Source of the DNA: Eremomyces bilateralis CBS 781.70
Lineage: Eukaryota > Ascomycota > Dothideomycetes > Eremomycetales > Eremomycetaceae
Length of the DNA stretch: 64,000 nucleotides
NCBI RefSeq assembly: GCF_010015585.1
Contig: NW_022985081.1
Location: forward strand, 62,001-126,000
Direction of reading: 5' to 3'
Below are positions 48,352 through 58,663 of this stretch, piece by piece. The translations under genes and the position numbers were made by a program. Position 1 is the stretch's first letter; each line of letters begins with the position of its first letter. The notes under the pieces are model-generated. The model was not told the DNA's origin and ran no database searches. It was given only the letters and a program-made list of their open reading frames with translations.

Positions 48352-50062
48352 TCACCTCCTTGCGCTGAAGCCCCTAGGTAATGGTTTCTGTAGCTTAAGC
48401 ACGAACCCGCCGCGCTCAATGGTATTCACGAAGATATATCCCGACTTGAAATACGCATATGATCCCCCTAGGCACTGTCAGCGATAGCACAACACAAGCA
48501 AGGGTGAGACAGGGACTGACAAGTTCCAACGAAGTCAATAACACCACCACCGGGTGTAGAATCATCTTCAGGATAGATATCGAAGAATGCGACTTCTTCC
48601 ACGCCCCCTCCAGTCGGGTCATCAGGGATAGATCGGAGGTCGAGGACCCGGAAACCGGAGCCGTAGTTCGATTGAAAAGCGAAGCCATCGATGACATACT
48701 GGTTGTGGTCGACACTGTGGGCGTTGGTGTTCTTGAAGTAGCCAGTGTTCTTTGGCTTGTCGAGGTTGCTGACATCCCAGATGTACGTCACCGGATGGCC
48801 ATCGGCGGCTGGTTCAATCTTTTCGTACTCGTCGTACTCATCGTCAAGGACAAGATATTTCTGCCATTTCTGGTCGAGCAGCCAACCTTGGTGGGTATAG
48901 TTCGCACCCTCATATGAAGTACGAGAGATGATAGTTGACTTCGACTTGTCCGTAACATCATATCTGCAATATATTAGCACCCCACGATTAGGATTGAGCC
49001 GGGAAAACGTGCATGGTGAGAGTGTCCTCATTATAACCATAGCTGCGAATGTATTAGTGACACGGCTCAGTGAAATACGGGGTACAACCTACCAGATTTC
49101 GCGTCCCCAATACTTGAAATCAGGTCCCCTATTCGGAGGTAAGCTAGATGACGATTGAGCATGGAAGTATTACCAACCTATAGATCACGCATTGCGCATC
49201 GTGCACATAACCATCGTCGGCATTGCACCCCGGCGAAGTCGGGTTAGAAGGATCCTTCAGATCGATGAAGATCAACCCTGCCTTGCAGGTTGAATTTCGG
49301 GGGGCGGCTCCGACAGAGTAGGCCCAGCCAGCCTCTTCATTGGTGACCACGTTATGTGTTCGGCCAATCGGCAAGTCAGTGAAATGGCCGGTAACGTCTG
49401 TCAAATTCGAGAAGACTGTAGGAGAAGCAGGGTCGACGTTGAGAAGCTTGGTCATGTCGAATAATTGGATGTTGTGGCCCACAGCTTCAGAACCAATGAC
49501 CATATAATTCCTGTAGCCGCGAATCTCTCGCCAGATAGCAGGAACCGAATTCGTAGGGAGACGTCCAAGATAGACCATCTTTCCTTGCTTGTTGATTTCG
49601 AGGAACGCAGTCCCATCGGCTTGTCCTAGGGCAATGAATTCTCGACCCCCAGGAGAGGTCCAGCCCCACGTAGATGAGCCTTCGCCAGTTGCGCTTCCAA
49701 GTTCCGCGTGGCTGAGAAAATGGATAAGATCAATCTACAAGGCACGTTTGTTAACATCAGATACTTCCCTTTTTCATATGATGACATACACCCTTGCATC
49801 TGAATGTATTCAATTGCCCGCCAGGCGGCACAACGGCAGTGCCGTCGACACATCGGACTTTAGAAGCTATCTCAGGATACCGGTTAGATTGCATCACACC
49901 CGCGGCGCGCTGCCGATCCCACGTAGCATGTTTCTTTGCCATGATAGTCTCGTGAATATATCCCGTGTCGTATAGCCTGGCGCCCACTTCCTCATTCTTA
50001 GGAAGCTCCCCCCCAATGGCGCCAGCCACCAGTGCGAAACACAGTGACACAAATGACAACAT
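48352..50062 (-). CDS. secreted choice-of-anchor-B / LVIVD-repeat protein
   Basis: About 484 residues in six exons: 49790-50062, 49178-49734, 49093-49128, 49013-49042, 48521-48963 and 48352-48467. Exons 3 and 4 are micro-exons of 36 and 30 nt. All joins keep frame and rebuild the family sequence. Intron 4 (48964-49012) only works with a GC donor (AT|GCACGT). A signal peptide (LSFVSLCFALVAGAIGG) starts the protein. The body contains beta-propeller-like LVIVD features: IDLIHFLSHAELGSATGEGS, WGWTSPGGREFIALGQADGT, HNIQLFDMTKLLN, DDGYVHDAQCVIYRGPD, DEYDEYEK and YIWDVSNLDKPKNTGYF, ending SYAYFKSGYIFVNTIERGG. Function of the family is poorly known; the secreted propeller may bind a ligand or cell wall. 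It converges on the ATPase gene 285 bases away. Confidence 0.88.
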
Positions 50063-52546
50063 ATTGACAAGCGTCTGTGAAAATTTTAGATTGAAAAAGA
50101 CAAAGTGGTTGAGTTAATCTGAGAATGTCTGGGTATTTCAAGCCATTTGAAGTACTGGCAACCTGCAGATCAACCGGGAGAGGATCTGATAGCTGACCAG
50201 AATAGATCGACAGTGTGTGGGAATCCGCACGTCTGGCAACCCCAGAACCATGACATGATTAATATTTGATCTCCTGCTGGAATCGTGAAGGACTTGGACG
50301 AGAACTGATAAGGTTAGATTCTGCTGCGCGGTTGCCAAGAAATATATACGAATTGATCAACTCTAAAGAGGGATTTTTTGAGAGCTTTAGGAAGGACAAA
50401 CTGCGATGCAACATGGACATTGTTGATAGGGTTCGGATCCATTTGTCCATACATTCCATACAATCGCCCGGCGTCTTGGCCTTGAAGCTTGTCTAATCGG
50501 TTTCCCCAGGTCCTCGGGACGAGTATAATCCTTGATTGACTGGTTAAATTACATATTGGATTCCGAAAGCCTGCCCAAAGCTCACGATATCGATATGTTG
50601 TGGCACGGGTGGCGTTCGAATTTCGGCGCAAGGCATGAAGCTAAACTCGCGGACACATAGTGCGATCGGGAAGGGAAAGGAAAGGAAACATAGCACGTAG
50701 AGAACGACATTTCGAAGCCGAGAACAGAAACAATGCGACACAAATCACGCCATAGGAATCAATTGGTTGACCGTTAGACTGCAGTTAATTTGAGCCTGGG
50801 AACAAAGAGAGATAGCTTGCCTTGGCTGCCGCGTAGTGTATGTTGTTCCCAAGGGCTATCATCGTGTCAGGGATGAGGGATTTTATGAAAAGGAGAAATT
50901 GGAACGACCCAACTTGCCGCCTTGGCTCTTGCCGCCTTCCGTCCACGAAGCGGAGTTTCTCCGCTCCGTTCTCCGCCCCCACGCCAAGTCGTTGCGTACT
51001 CGGAAACACCGCGATATTCCACAATGCTTCGTCCTAACTCCCGACATTGTTCAACTTAGATTCGAGAGTCGAGAGGGCAAACGCGATTAGCAAATCGCTA
51101 CTAATAAGCATCCGTGCAACAATATATCCGACGGTCCGTTCGCTGTTCAACCTCAGAGATCCATTATTACCTCAACTCATCCCGAGACCACGCGGTCCTT
51201 GTCCACGAGCACCTCGTCAGAGCACCAGCCAAGGCACTTGCTAGAAAACAGGCCCTTCTATCCGTGTCAAGTCGAAATAAAGTTCCAGGGTATCCTTAAA
51301 CTTGCCGCTAGCAGCTGATCAATTACTTCCTTTCTGGAAGGTAGTATATGAATGATCGGCGCATGACAACGGTGAACGGTTAGGACCGAAGCCAGCCTTG
51401 TTCGGTAGGTGTTCAAGTCCTCCGTGTCCCAAGGCCATGCTTCCTTATCTGTCGTCTTTGTGAACTGCTAGTTATTGGTTCTGTGTGTTCTAATTAGCAT
51501 ATCCCAGTCATATTCCTAGTTCAAAATTCTCCGAAGACTCCGAAATTGCTGCGTTGTTTTATTCACCTGCTGCCTTCGTCAATCGCCAACAAGGGGAAGT
51601 CACAATATGCCTGCTCTTCCTTGTAATCAGTTTCCCCAACAATAGAAACGCTGTTCGTTCAAAGAATCGCGTGCGATGGCCACGATATTAATTGGGAGTG
51701 ACCTTGTTGGTGGTATTTTGACTTTGTTTCCAACTGCCCCTTTAGTATCGAAGTCAGATGTGTATCCGACGCTTCTTCGAATGTGGTATCCCAATTGTCG
51801 ATCCGGATCAATTGCGTGCTTGTGATTGTCGATCACGTCTAGATCCCAATCGCAATAGATCCCAATCTCAAGATAGCTCAAGGTTCTTAATACTACGCTC
51901 TCCCAATAGCGATACGTACGATGGTCTTCAAGTTGCCGAAAAGGAGAGGGAGGACGTCCGTTACGGCTTCTGATCGCGTCATGAATCCCTTCTATCACAT
52001 CTGCGACAGCTCGGAAGATCTAGTAGTGACGAAGATTTGGGGCTGCCTAACCCAGGTTGATCAAGGTTTGATGGATTTATCTCCCAATTGTTGGTCGAAA
52101 TTTCCAGTTAAGGTTGTTGCCGTTTTCTAACCTCCTCGAAACGCTGATATAGCCAGCCCATAGTAGCTGCCGGTTCCAATGATGCTACACAACCGTTCTA
52201 GTACTTGGTGCTTCCCCTACATATGCTGGACGGGAGGGACTCTGCGCCAGTTTTCCCGATATTCCCTTCAGTGCTCTTATTTTGCACCTCTATGTTCAAA
52301 TACAGCCAAAACGCTGGAGCATTTCTACTACCACTCTCCGTTTACATCATTTTAATCGCACAATTCTCCTCAAATCGATTCCAACGACCAGTTCTGGACG
52401 CGTTAAGCTCTCATTGGTCTATCCTTCTACATTTTAATTAGTCAATATCGTACTAGTCTATACGCGCATCCTCACTTTTACTGACGAGTCGAAATTGCAG
52501 ATCGAGGATTCCACGTAAGCTGTGCTGTTTTGAATCCTTCCGCTTC
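50063..52546. other. 2.5-kb intergenic region
   Basis: No supported gene. Short frames (50266-50496, 50836-51090, 51627-51998, 52205-52441) have no recognisable content. A GTTCAAGTCC near 51410 resembles a tRNA B box but its T-stem does not pair. Confidence 0.45.
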
Positions 52547-53833
52547 TCATTGTAGAGGGACTCCGTTGAAAGCGATGAGGTTTGGGGACCCACCCAAATC
52601 ACCAATGATCTGGTCCTTTGTCGCTGTTTCTTCCAGCCATTTCTTCATGTCTGCCGGTGTCTGAGGTCCGAGTGCGCTGAGCCGGTTTGCGATCAGGGCA
52701 GCGACTTGCGGTGCCGCAACGCTGGTGCCCCATGAATAATATTGATATCGAGAGTTAATGTTGTGGGTGCTCAGCGAAGGCACTCGGCTTCCCGGGGCAA
52801 AGATCGTGACGCATTTTCCGATATTGGTTCCCTGCGCCTCGTCTGGTTTCTTTGGAAGTGCGTTATATCCGTTAACGGACCCGACTGAAATGACTCCTAC
52901 AGCGTTTGCTGGCTGGACCTGGCAACTGTCGCGTTGGTCGTTCCCAGCACAGACGACAAAATGGACTCCTGCCCGGATTGCAGCGGCAACTGCAGTGGAC
53001 ACGTCTGGGACGCCACTGAAACCGTAATGGGACATGGAGATGACTTTCATGTTATTGTCTCCCGGTTGGCGCAGCACCCATTCAATCCCCGCGACTACGT
53101 CGTCAGTTTGCGACACATTCTGGTCCGAGGCAATCTTCACGGCAATGGTCGTTGCTCGTGGTGACAGTCCGTTGGCTTTTCCTGCAATTACTCCCGCGCA
53201 CATCGTTCCGTGGCCGTGGTTGTCATTGTTGTTCGAGCGGCTGACCATGTTGGCTCCAAACCGGACCTCTGACCCTTGAAAACCCGGATGTTGGATATTG
53301 ATCCCGGTATCAAGCACGTATATCGTGACACTCTGCCCAAGGTAATCATCGTGCGTCCAAGGACCGGAGTTGTATGCTCCATTGTAAGTGCGTAGCGAGA
53401 GTCTGACGGCATTCCATCCTCTTCCTCCTTCAACGGTTATGTCACGACGCTGTACAGAGTTGGACTCAAAGTCCTCTTCACCACCCGTCCTGTTCGATTG
53501 AGATTGTCCCACGTCCGGCCCTCGTTTTGAGACACTGACACGACCTATACTGGCAATTTCATCCTGTCGCCTGACTAGCTCCACAGTCTGATCATCCAAC
53601 TTTGCCGAGTATCCCTGGAACACGTCGAAATACTCATGGCGAACTTCGATTGTCCCTTTGCTTTTCGACTCCTGATCCCGCAACCAGTTAATGTGGAGGG
53701 TCCTGGCTTCACTTGATATGTCCTTGAATTTGACCAGGTACAATCCCGCGATTTCCTGCGCTCCACGCGGGGGAATGGAAGCGACAGATGCGATAACTGC
53801 GGAAAAGACTGACAAAAATACAAACAAGAGCAT
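52547..53833 (-). CDS. secreted subtilisin-like serine protease (S8, proteinase K type)
   Basis: A 428-residue subtilase without introns. It has a signal peptide (about 1-19) and an I9 inhibitor-type propeptide (about 30-105: YLVKFKDI and YFDVFQGYSAKL), then an acidic linker. The catalytic domain has Asp175 in VLDTGIN, His208 in NHGHGTMCAG, the oxyanion Asn in VVCAGNDQRDSC, and Ser371 in GTSVAAP. The usual HGTH and GTSMA read HGTM and GTSVA here, conservative changes that should not abolish activity. Cysteines are few, as in proteinase K-like enzymes. Start chosen at the ATG opening the signal peptide. Likely an extracellular alkaline-type protease; it is divergent from the main secreted Alp1 type, so its substrate range is uncertain. 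Confidence 0.93.
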   Translation of the reverse strand: MLLFVFLSVFSAVIASVASIPPRGAQEIAGLYLVKFKDISSEARTLHINWLRDQESKSKGTIEVRHEYFDVFQGYSAKLDDQTVELVRRQDEIASIGRVSVSKRGPDVGQSQSNRTGGEEDFESNSVQRRDITVEGGRGWNAVRLSLRTYNGAYNSGPWTHDDYLGQSVTIYVLDTGINIQHPGFQGSEVRFGANMVSRSNNNDNHGHGTMCAGVIAGKANGLSPRATTIAVKIASDQNVSQTDDVVAGIEWVLRQPGDNNMKVISMSHYGFSGVPDVSTAVAAAIRAGVHFVVCAGNDQRDSCQVQPANAVGVISVGSVNGYNALPKKPDEAQGTNIGKCVTIFAPGSRVPSLSTHNINSRYQYYSWGTSVAAPQVAALIANRLSALGPQTPADMKKWLEETATKDQIIGDLGGSPNLIAFNGVPLQ

Positions 53834-55599
53834 GGTTCCAAAGCAAGAGAGTGAGGGAAAAGTTTTGGTAGAGAGAAGGGGCCGGCCGTTCGCTGGCGTG
53901 ACTGATTCGAACAGGTGCCAACTTCATGATACATAAGCCAGGACAGTCAAGACATCTTATGGCATGGGTCCATGTATGCGATTTCCCAAGTGGATCTCAT
54001 ACCCATTCCATTATGAGATTCATGGTCATGCCACCATGTACGCCCCGTTGAAGGGAGTCCTTGCGCACATCGTAACCAATCTATCTGATACAGATTGGGT
54101 CATTACTGGCATCATCAGGCCAAAGCCGCTCCCCGTCAGAGCCTCGGACTCAAAATTACCGAGACATCTGTGATGCAGACAAACCTAGAAAGCTTGTCTT
54201 TACCCGTTCCCATATCCAGAGGGGATTTTGAAACCATGCCGGGTCGATATTTTGTAACGACGAATGTTTGTTCTGTATTTGTGCTGAATATCCCGAGTAT
54301 TGTAACAACTGGCAGTAGAAGGTTGAGGCAAACTTTAACATCTCTTCTTCACGATACAAACTGTACAATTCGTTGAATGTACTTGCGCGACAGTTTGCGG
54401 TATCACAACCCCGATCCTCCCATCTTTCTCGGCGATGCTTAATTTTTTATCTGCACAAATCCGATTGGCTGCTAATTTGAGAATACGTATATAATCACTT
54501 ATATTTCAGGGCTATGGTTTGAACGTCTTCAACTTGCGTTAGGTGGTGCTGTGGCTCTAATATCGGTATATTGATCGTTACAACTACCTTGCTAGGTTCG
54601 GCAGATCGCCCGGAAGGGGAACGGGATGGTGCTTAAAACCCACACGTCTTTCTTCAGAATTGACAAATTCTATTTGTTGCAAGTTTCACTTGACTACAAG
54701 ATGTGACATCTAGCGTCTTGTTCTCCATTGCAGTTTGTATCATGCTCCGGTAGCACCGTTAGTCAATTTTGTGGACATGAATTTCCGGTGCTTCTTAGTA
54801 GTATCAGATGAAATCAGTGACCCGTATTGCTTAGAGCCTTAAACCCCTGCTCTTTAGAAATTATATGCGATTATAACTAATTTAGAGCACCGGGGTCTAG
54901 GCCCTCCGGTATCAGAGGTAATCAAAGGAGCACTATATAGTGAAGGAATCGTCCTCCTTTACTATTGGGTGGAAGCGACTGGCATGATGATAGAGTGAGA
55001 TACCTTAACAAAAAAATTTACTTACTCTTCTGTCCTCTTTCTTCCTCTTTTAAGTCTCCTCAGTCATGGACCATATCCTCGACCCTGGAGCGACACCCGT
55101 TCAGTCATTGACAGCCTTAAAGGTAGCAAGTTCGAATAGTCTCCATTATGGAGTAAGGCTCGACCTCGTCCGACTTTCCCGCAGGAACCAGAATCTCCTC
55201 CCACAACACCGTGCTTACAATAGGTCCCAAAATTGGGCACGCTGACCCCAGTAGGGGTGATATGATGAGGCATCATGATCTTGGACAGTCTGGCTCTCCG
55301 GCATCTAGAGAAGACTGGGCAATAGGTTAGCATGATGTTGTAAAACCTCTCGTTAACTTTTAAGAGCCAACGAAGCACATCCGACGGATAGATAGCTCTC
55401 GATCACGTCTACATTTAACAACAGATGGCATCGATGCAGAAAGCAAGCACTATTCATTCAAATGCTGTCTATGTACCACTGATAGAGTAAACTTTTGCAG
55501 CCGGACAATCCATTCCGACCTGGTAATATGAGAGATGGTCCAATGAAGCGCTAATATTCATGTGCAAGCCCTAGATTGGCCAGTACCCGCGGCTTTGGT
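53834..55599. other. intergenic, includes imperfect inverted repeat
   Basis: Promoter region of the protease gene and 3' flank of the cellulase gene. No gene supported. Around 54832-54906 two arms of about 33 bases, each with an ACCCC...TGCTCT...TTATA core, are imperfect inverted copies, possibly a decayed small element. Confidence 0.4.
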
Positions 55600-57123
55600 T
55601 TAATAGGTGCCTGCCGCAAAGGTCGAGTTTATTGCCCCAAATTTGATGTTCGAGAAGGTGACTTGCGCATTCGCGGCGCTCGTCTCGAGCTCGTCCGGCT
55701 TGCCCGAGCTGGTGGGGCACTCGCCTCTAGCAATGCCCGGTTGACTGGAGTCCTTTTCAGTCGGGAAGTTGGAGTCGAGCCACAGCATGTTCGCGTAATG
55801 GTCACCCCATAAGGACATGACGAGAACCATCCCTTTCTCCATGGCCCGTGACATGGATGCCCACCCACCCCTCTCCTTCCAGATGTCTTGATCTCCAAAG
55901 ACGGATTTTTGTGCGGTGCAGAACTGTTCATTGAGCGAGTTTCCAGTGACTCCCAGGATCTTCGATTCGGAATTCGGGATGACTTTGCCGTTGATGACGT
56001 AAAATCGCTTGATTTCGCTGAGCGTCCCGCTCCCCCCGGTGAGGAACTGGGTAACCACGGTGATCTTGCCGCTGGTATCGACGGTCTTTCCTTTTCCATA
56101 GAAACTCTTGTCACCCATCCGGAAGGAGTTGAAGTCGCAGCCATCTGGATCGCATATTCCGGCGTATCGTGTGGAGGAGTATGTCCCACCGCAATCGTCG
56201 CCCTCGCATATACTGTAGGCTTCCGTTTGGCAGGAATGAGGCGTGACGGCAGTGGAGACGCTGTTGGCCTCCCATACATCCATTTCCGCGCAGCAGGCTC
56301 CCTTGCCGCCGGCGCCGGCATTCTTGTCGGTGTCGGACGGTGTCCAGCCCTCCGCATTGGCCTGAGATTGGTTAGAGAGCCCATTTTCGCACGATGGAAC
56401 GGCTTTGAACATACTTCGCCTCCAATAAACTTCAGGTCCCGTGGGCATTGCGCATCGCAATATCCGGTTCCATACCTACGCGAGAGTCAGATAATCTCGC
56501 TCAGCCATCAAGACAGCAGCCTGGACTGACTTTGGACCCGCGGTATTGCCCTTATATTGCGACACGCCTCCATCAGCATCCATAGACACAAAGTATAGAG
56601 CAGAATTAAGCCCGCATGGAATTTGCGAAAGATCCACATCGAACGTGAATTCCTTGTCAAGAAGCTTGTATATCTGATATTTGTTGTCGTCTTCCATCAT
56701 GTACATCCGCGATCCGATATTGGTCGAGTACTGTCCCTTCGTGACGTATTTTAGGGTCAGGGAGTTTCCTCCGGCGGTGACGCCATATGCTATCAGATGG
56801 TTCAGTCACATTATCCAATGTTCAGGTTGAGAAGACGCACTTCCGGAATAGTCCGCTCCTTCTATTTCACAGTCGGAGGTACAGGCTGAATTGCTCGCGC
56901 AAGACCACGTATTGCCATCATAACAATTCGTAGTGCCCCCTTTCTGATGCAGCCAACGCCAGTTGGAGTCGAGAACGACCTTTCCAGCCTTGGCAGAACA
57001 TGAGCCTGGAGCCGTGCATTCTTGCCAGTTCATAGACGGATGAGTCTCAGGCGTTTGTGTCCCCGCAATTTGAGCGGTGACCGAAGTAGTGAGTGCTAAG
57101 AGAAGAACCGAAAGAGCAGCCAT
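55600..57123 (-). CDS. GH7 cellobiohydrolase (no cellulose-binding module)
   Basis: Retaining glycoside hydrolase family 7 enzyme, cellulose chain-end cleaving, secreted. Four exons, 56841-57123, 56531-56789, 56415-56475 and 55600-56361, give 454 residues; the three introns (51-55 nt) rebuild [34 protein letters not shown] and [13 protein letters not shown] in frame. The signal peptide ends at TSVTAQ. Catalytic residues are Glu227, Asp229 and Glu232 in EMDVWEANS. Conserved cysteines and the [17 protein letters not shown] segment fit the cellobiohydrolase, not endoglucanase, branch. The protein stops just after [10 protein letters not shown] with no Ser/Thr linker or CBM1, so it is the module-less form. 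An in-frame ATG at 57165 exists, but 57123 begins a standard signal peptide. Expect induction by cellulose or xylan and carbon repression. Confidence 0.96.
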
Positions 57124-57193
57124 GACGATAACAAGACAGATGGCGAGTTCACCAGCAATGACCACGTATTCTACGACGCATGGAGCGACTGAT

Positions 57194-57200
57194 CTTTATA
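57194..57200 (-). promoter_or_regulatory. TATA box of the cellobiohydrolase gene
   Basis: TATAAAG on the minus strand, about 71 bases before the chosen ATG, a normal distance for a highly expressed fungal secreted-enzyme gene. Confidence 0.55.
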
Positions 57201-57208
57201 TCATGAAA

Positions 57209-57215
57209 GGCTAAA
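57209..57215 (+). promoter_or_regulatory. XlnR-type site GGCTAAA
   Basis: Exact match to the GGCTAAA element bound by the xylan/cellulose regulator XlnR in aspergilli, lying nine bases upstream of the TATA box of the cellobiohydrolase gene. A seven-base motif can occur by chance; position and gene function raise its value. Confidence 0.4.
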
Positions 57216-58663
57216 AGGAAATTGCAATGAAAGACAAGGACTTGCCTCTGTCGCTCCTGGGAGATGGAAACTGTACGATAGCGGTCATCCATCATATTGT
57301 TCCATATCCGGGCATGTGAGCCAAGGTTCCGTCGAACATTACGCATTCATCCAAAGCGAATCGGAGGCAACGAATCCGGCGACCTTTCCAGCATAGCGAG
57401 TCCCGATGCGATATCAGACCTGGACGGCTGAACTCCGGAGTTCCTGTTATATTCCGCTCATTGAGACTGGATGAGCCATATACCGAAGGAGAACATACGC
57501 AGATAAATCAAAGCATCCCTGCGGTAGAAATGCCTCCAATTGGCGCATGGCTAGAAACTGGTAGGAGTAATGACGGTAATTTGAACTCGACATATGACTG
57601 GCTGGACTAGGTAGGATGTTGATGAAATCGATTTGAAAACCTGGGGGATCGCAGCGTCCGGTCTGAAATGAGAACATGCAAAGCACAAGGTCTGCACCTC
57701 CGCATGTTTCATGAACATAGAAAAACGAACATGGAAAATTGAATATCAGATCACGGTGGGCGAACAATGGCACAGAGTCTCAACTCAGCGACATTGAATG
57801 GCGTGTGACCTTGTTGGAGAGCAATTTTCCCTTCCATACAAGAAACGTAGCAAATGAGATAGGCAATATCGAGGGGAAGATCAAACCATATCCTCATGGA
57901 AATCATTAGTCCGTTAGTCGAGCTGTAGGCAAGTTTGATGCCGCTCATGTCGTTCGGTTCCATGCCATGTTGGTGAACCCTCTCAAGCATAGAACTATCG
58001 CTCAATCATGTCTGAAGGATGCTGGAGACAGTGCAAAAAAGGATAGGGAGCAGAGACGTATAACTAGTCAGAGAGAGGAGTTGAAAACGATGTGCAAGTG
58101 AGAAAGCCACTGTAGGCCATGGGCCCGCTGATGAGGTAATCACCGTGCCAGTGTTGGCTGTTGCGGTCAGGAACTCAGGATTGCTGCAGTACGCTAGCCA
58201 AATTGGGCTCCCCTTCCTATGGACCATGACCACCCCCTGTATATCATAGCCAGACTATCCGAGCTTATGGATGCTTTAATCGGAAATGATGGTGGCGGTA
58301 GATTCCTCGGGGGTCGAGGGAAGAGTTGGAGATGAGTATTATCCACGACCACACGAGAGGACCACGTCATGACCACGGATCCTGACCGAACCAGGTGGTT
58401 AGAACTTAGAAGTTCTGCCTTTGCTAGACTTCGGATTATTGATAGTCATAATAATTCCGAATAATGGACAAAACACGCAATGATGGGACGAGTATTGAAC
58501 AGTCGAATTAATTGTGACGCCTCAACCTATATGGCCCGGTGTCCCATACCATGCATACTCGGGGACGCCAAACAGCGTGGTATAAAATACAGCGAAACGA
58601 AGAAACTGGTAGTCCCGCCAGAAACGCCAATGCGCCCATAAGCATCCCCCCACCTACCGCAGC

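Larger units (their letters stand above)
57124..58663. other. intergenic, cellulase promoter
   Basis: Upstream region of the cellobiohydrolase gene and 3' flank of PNS1. No other gene supported. In addition to the two sites listed separately, a second GGCTAGA (57549-57555) fits the XlnR core, and CTGGGG (about 57640) and CCGGAG (about 57434) fit the loose SYGGRG CreA consensus, which occurs often by chance. Confidence 0.5.

Noticed and set aside
51380-51430. GTTCAAGTCC resembling a tRNA B box
   Set aside because: The flanking T-stem does not pair and no A box precedes it at the right spacing.
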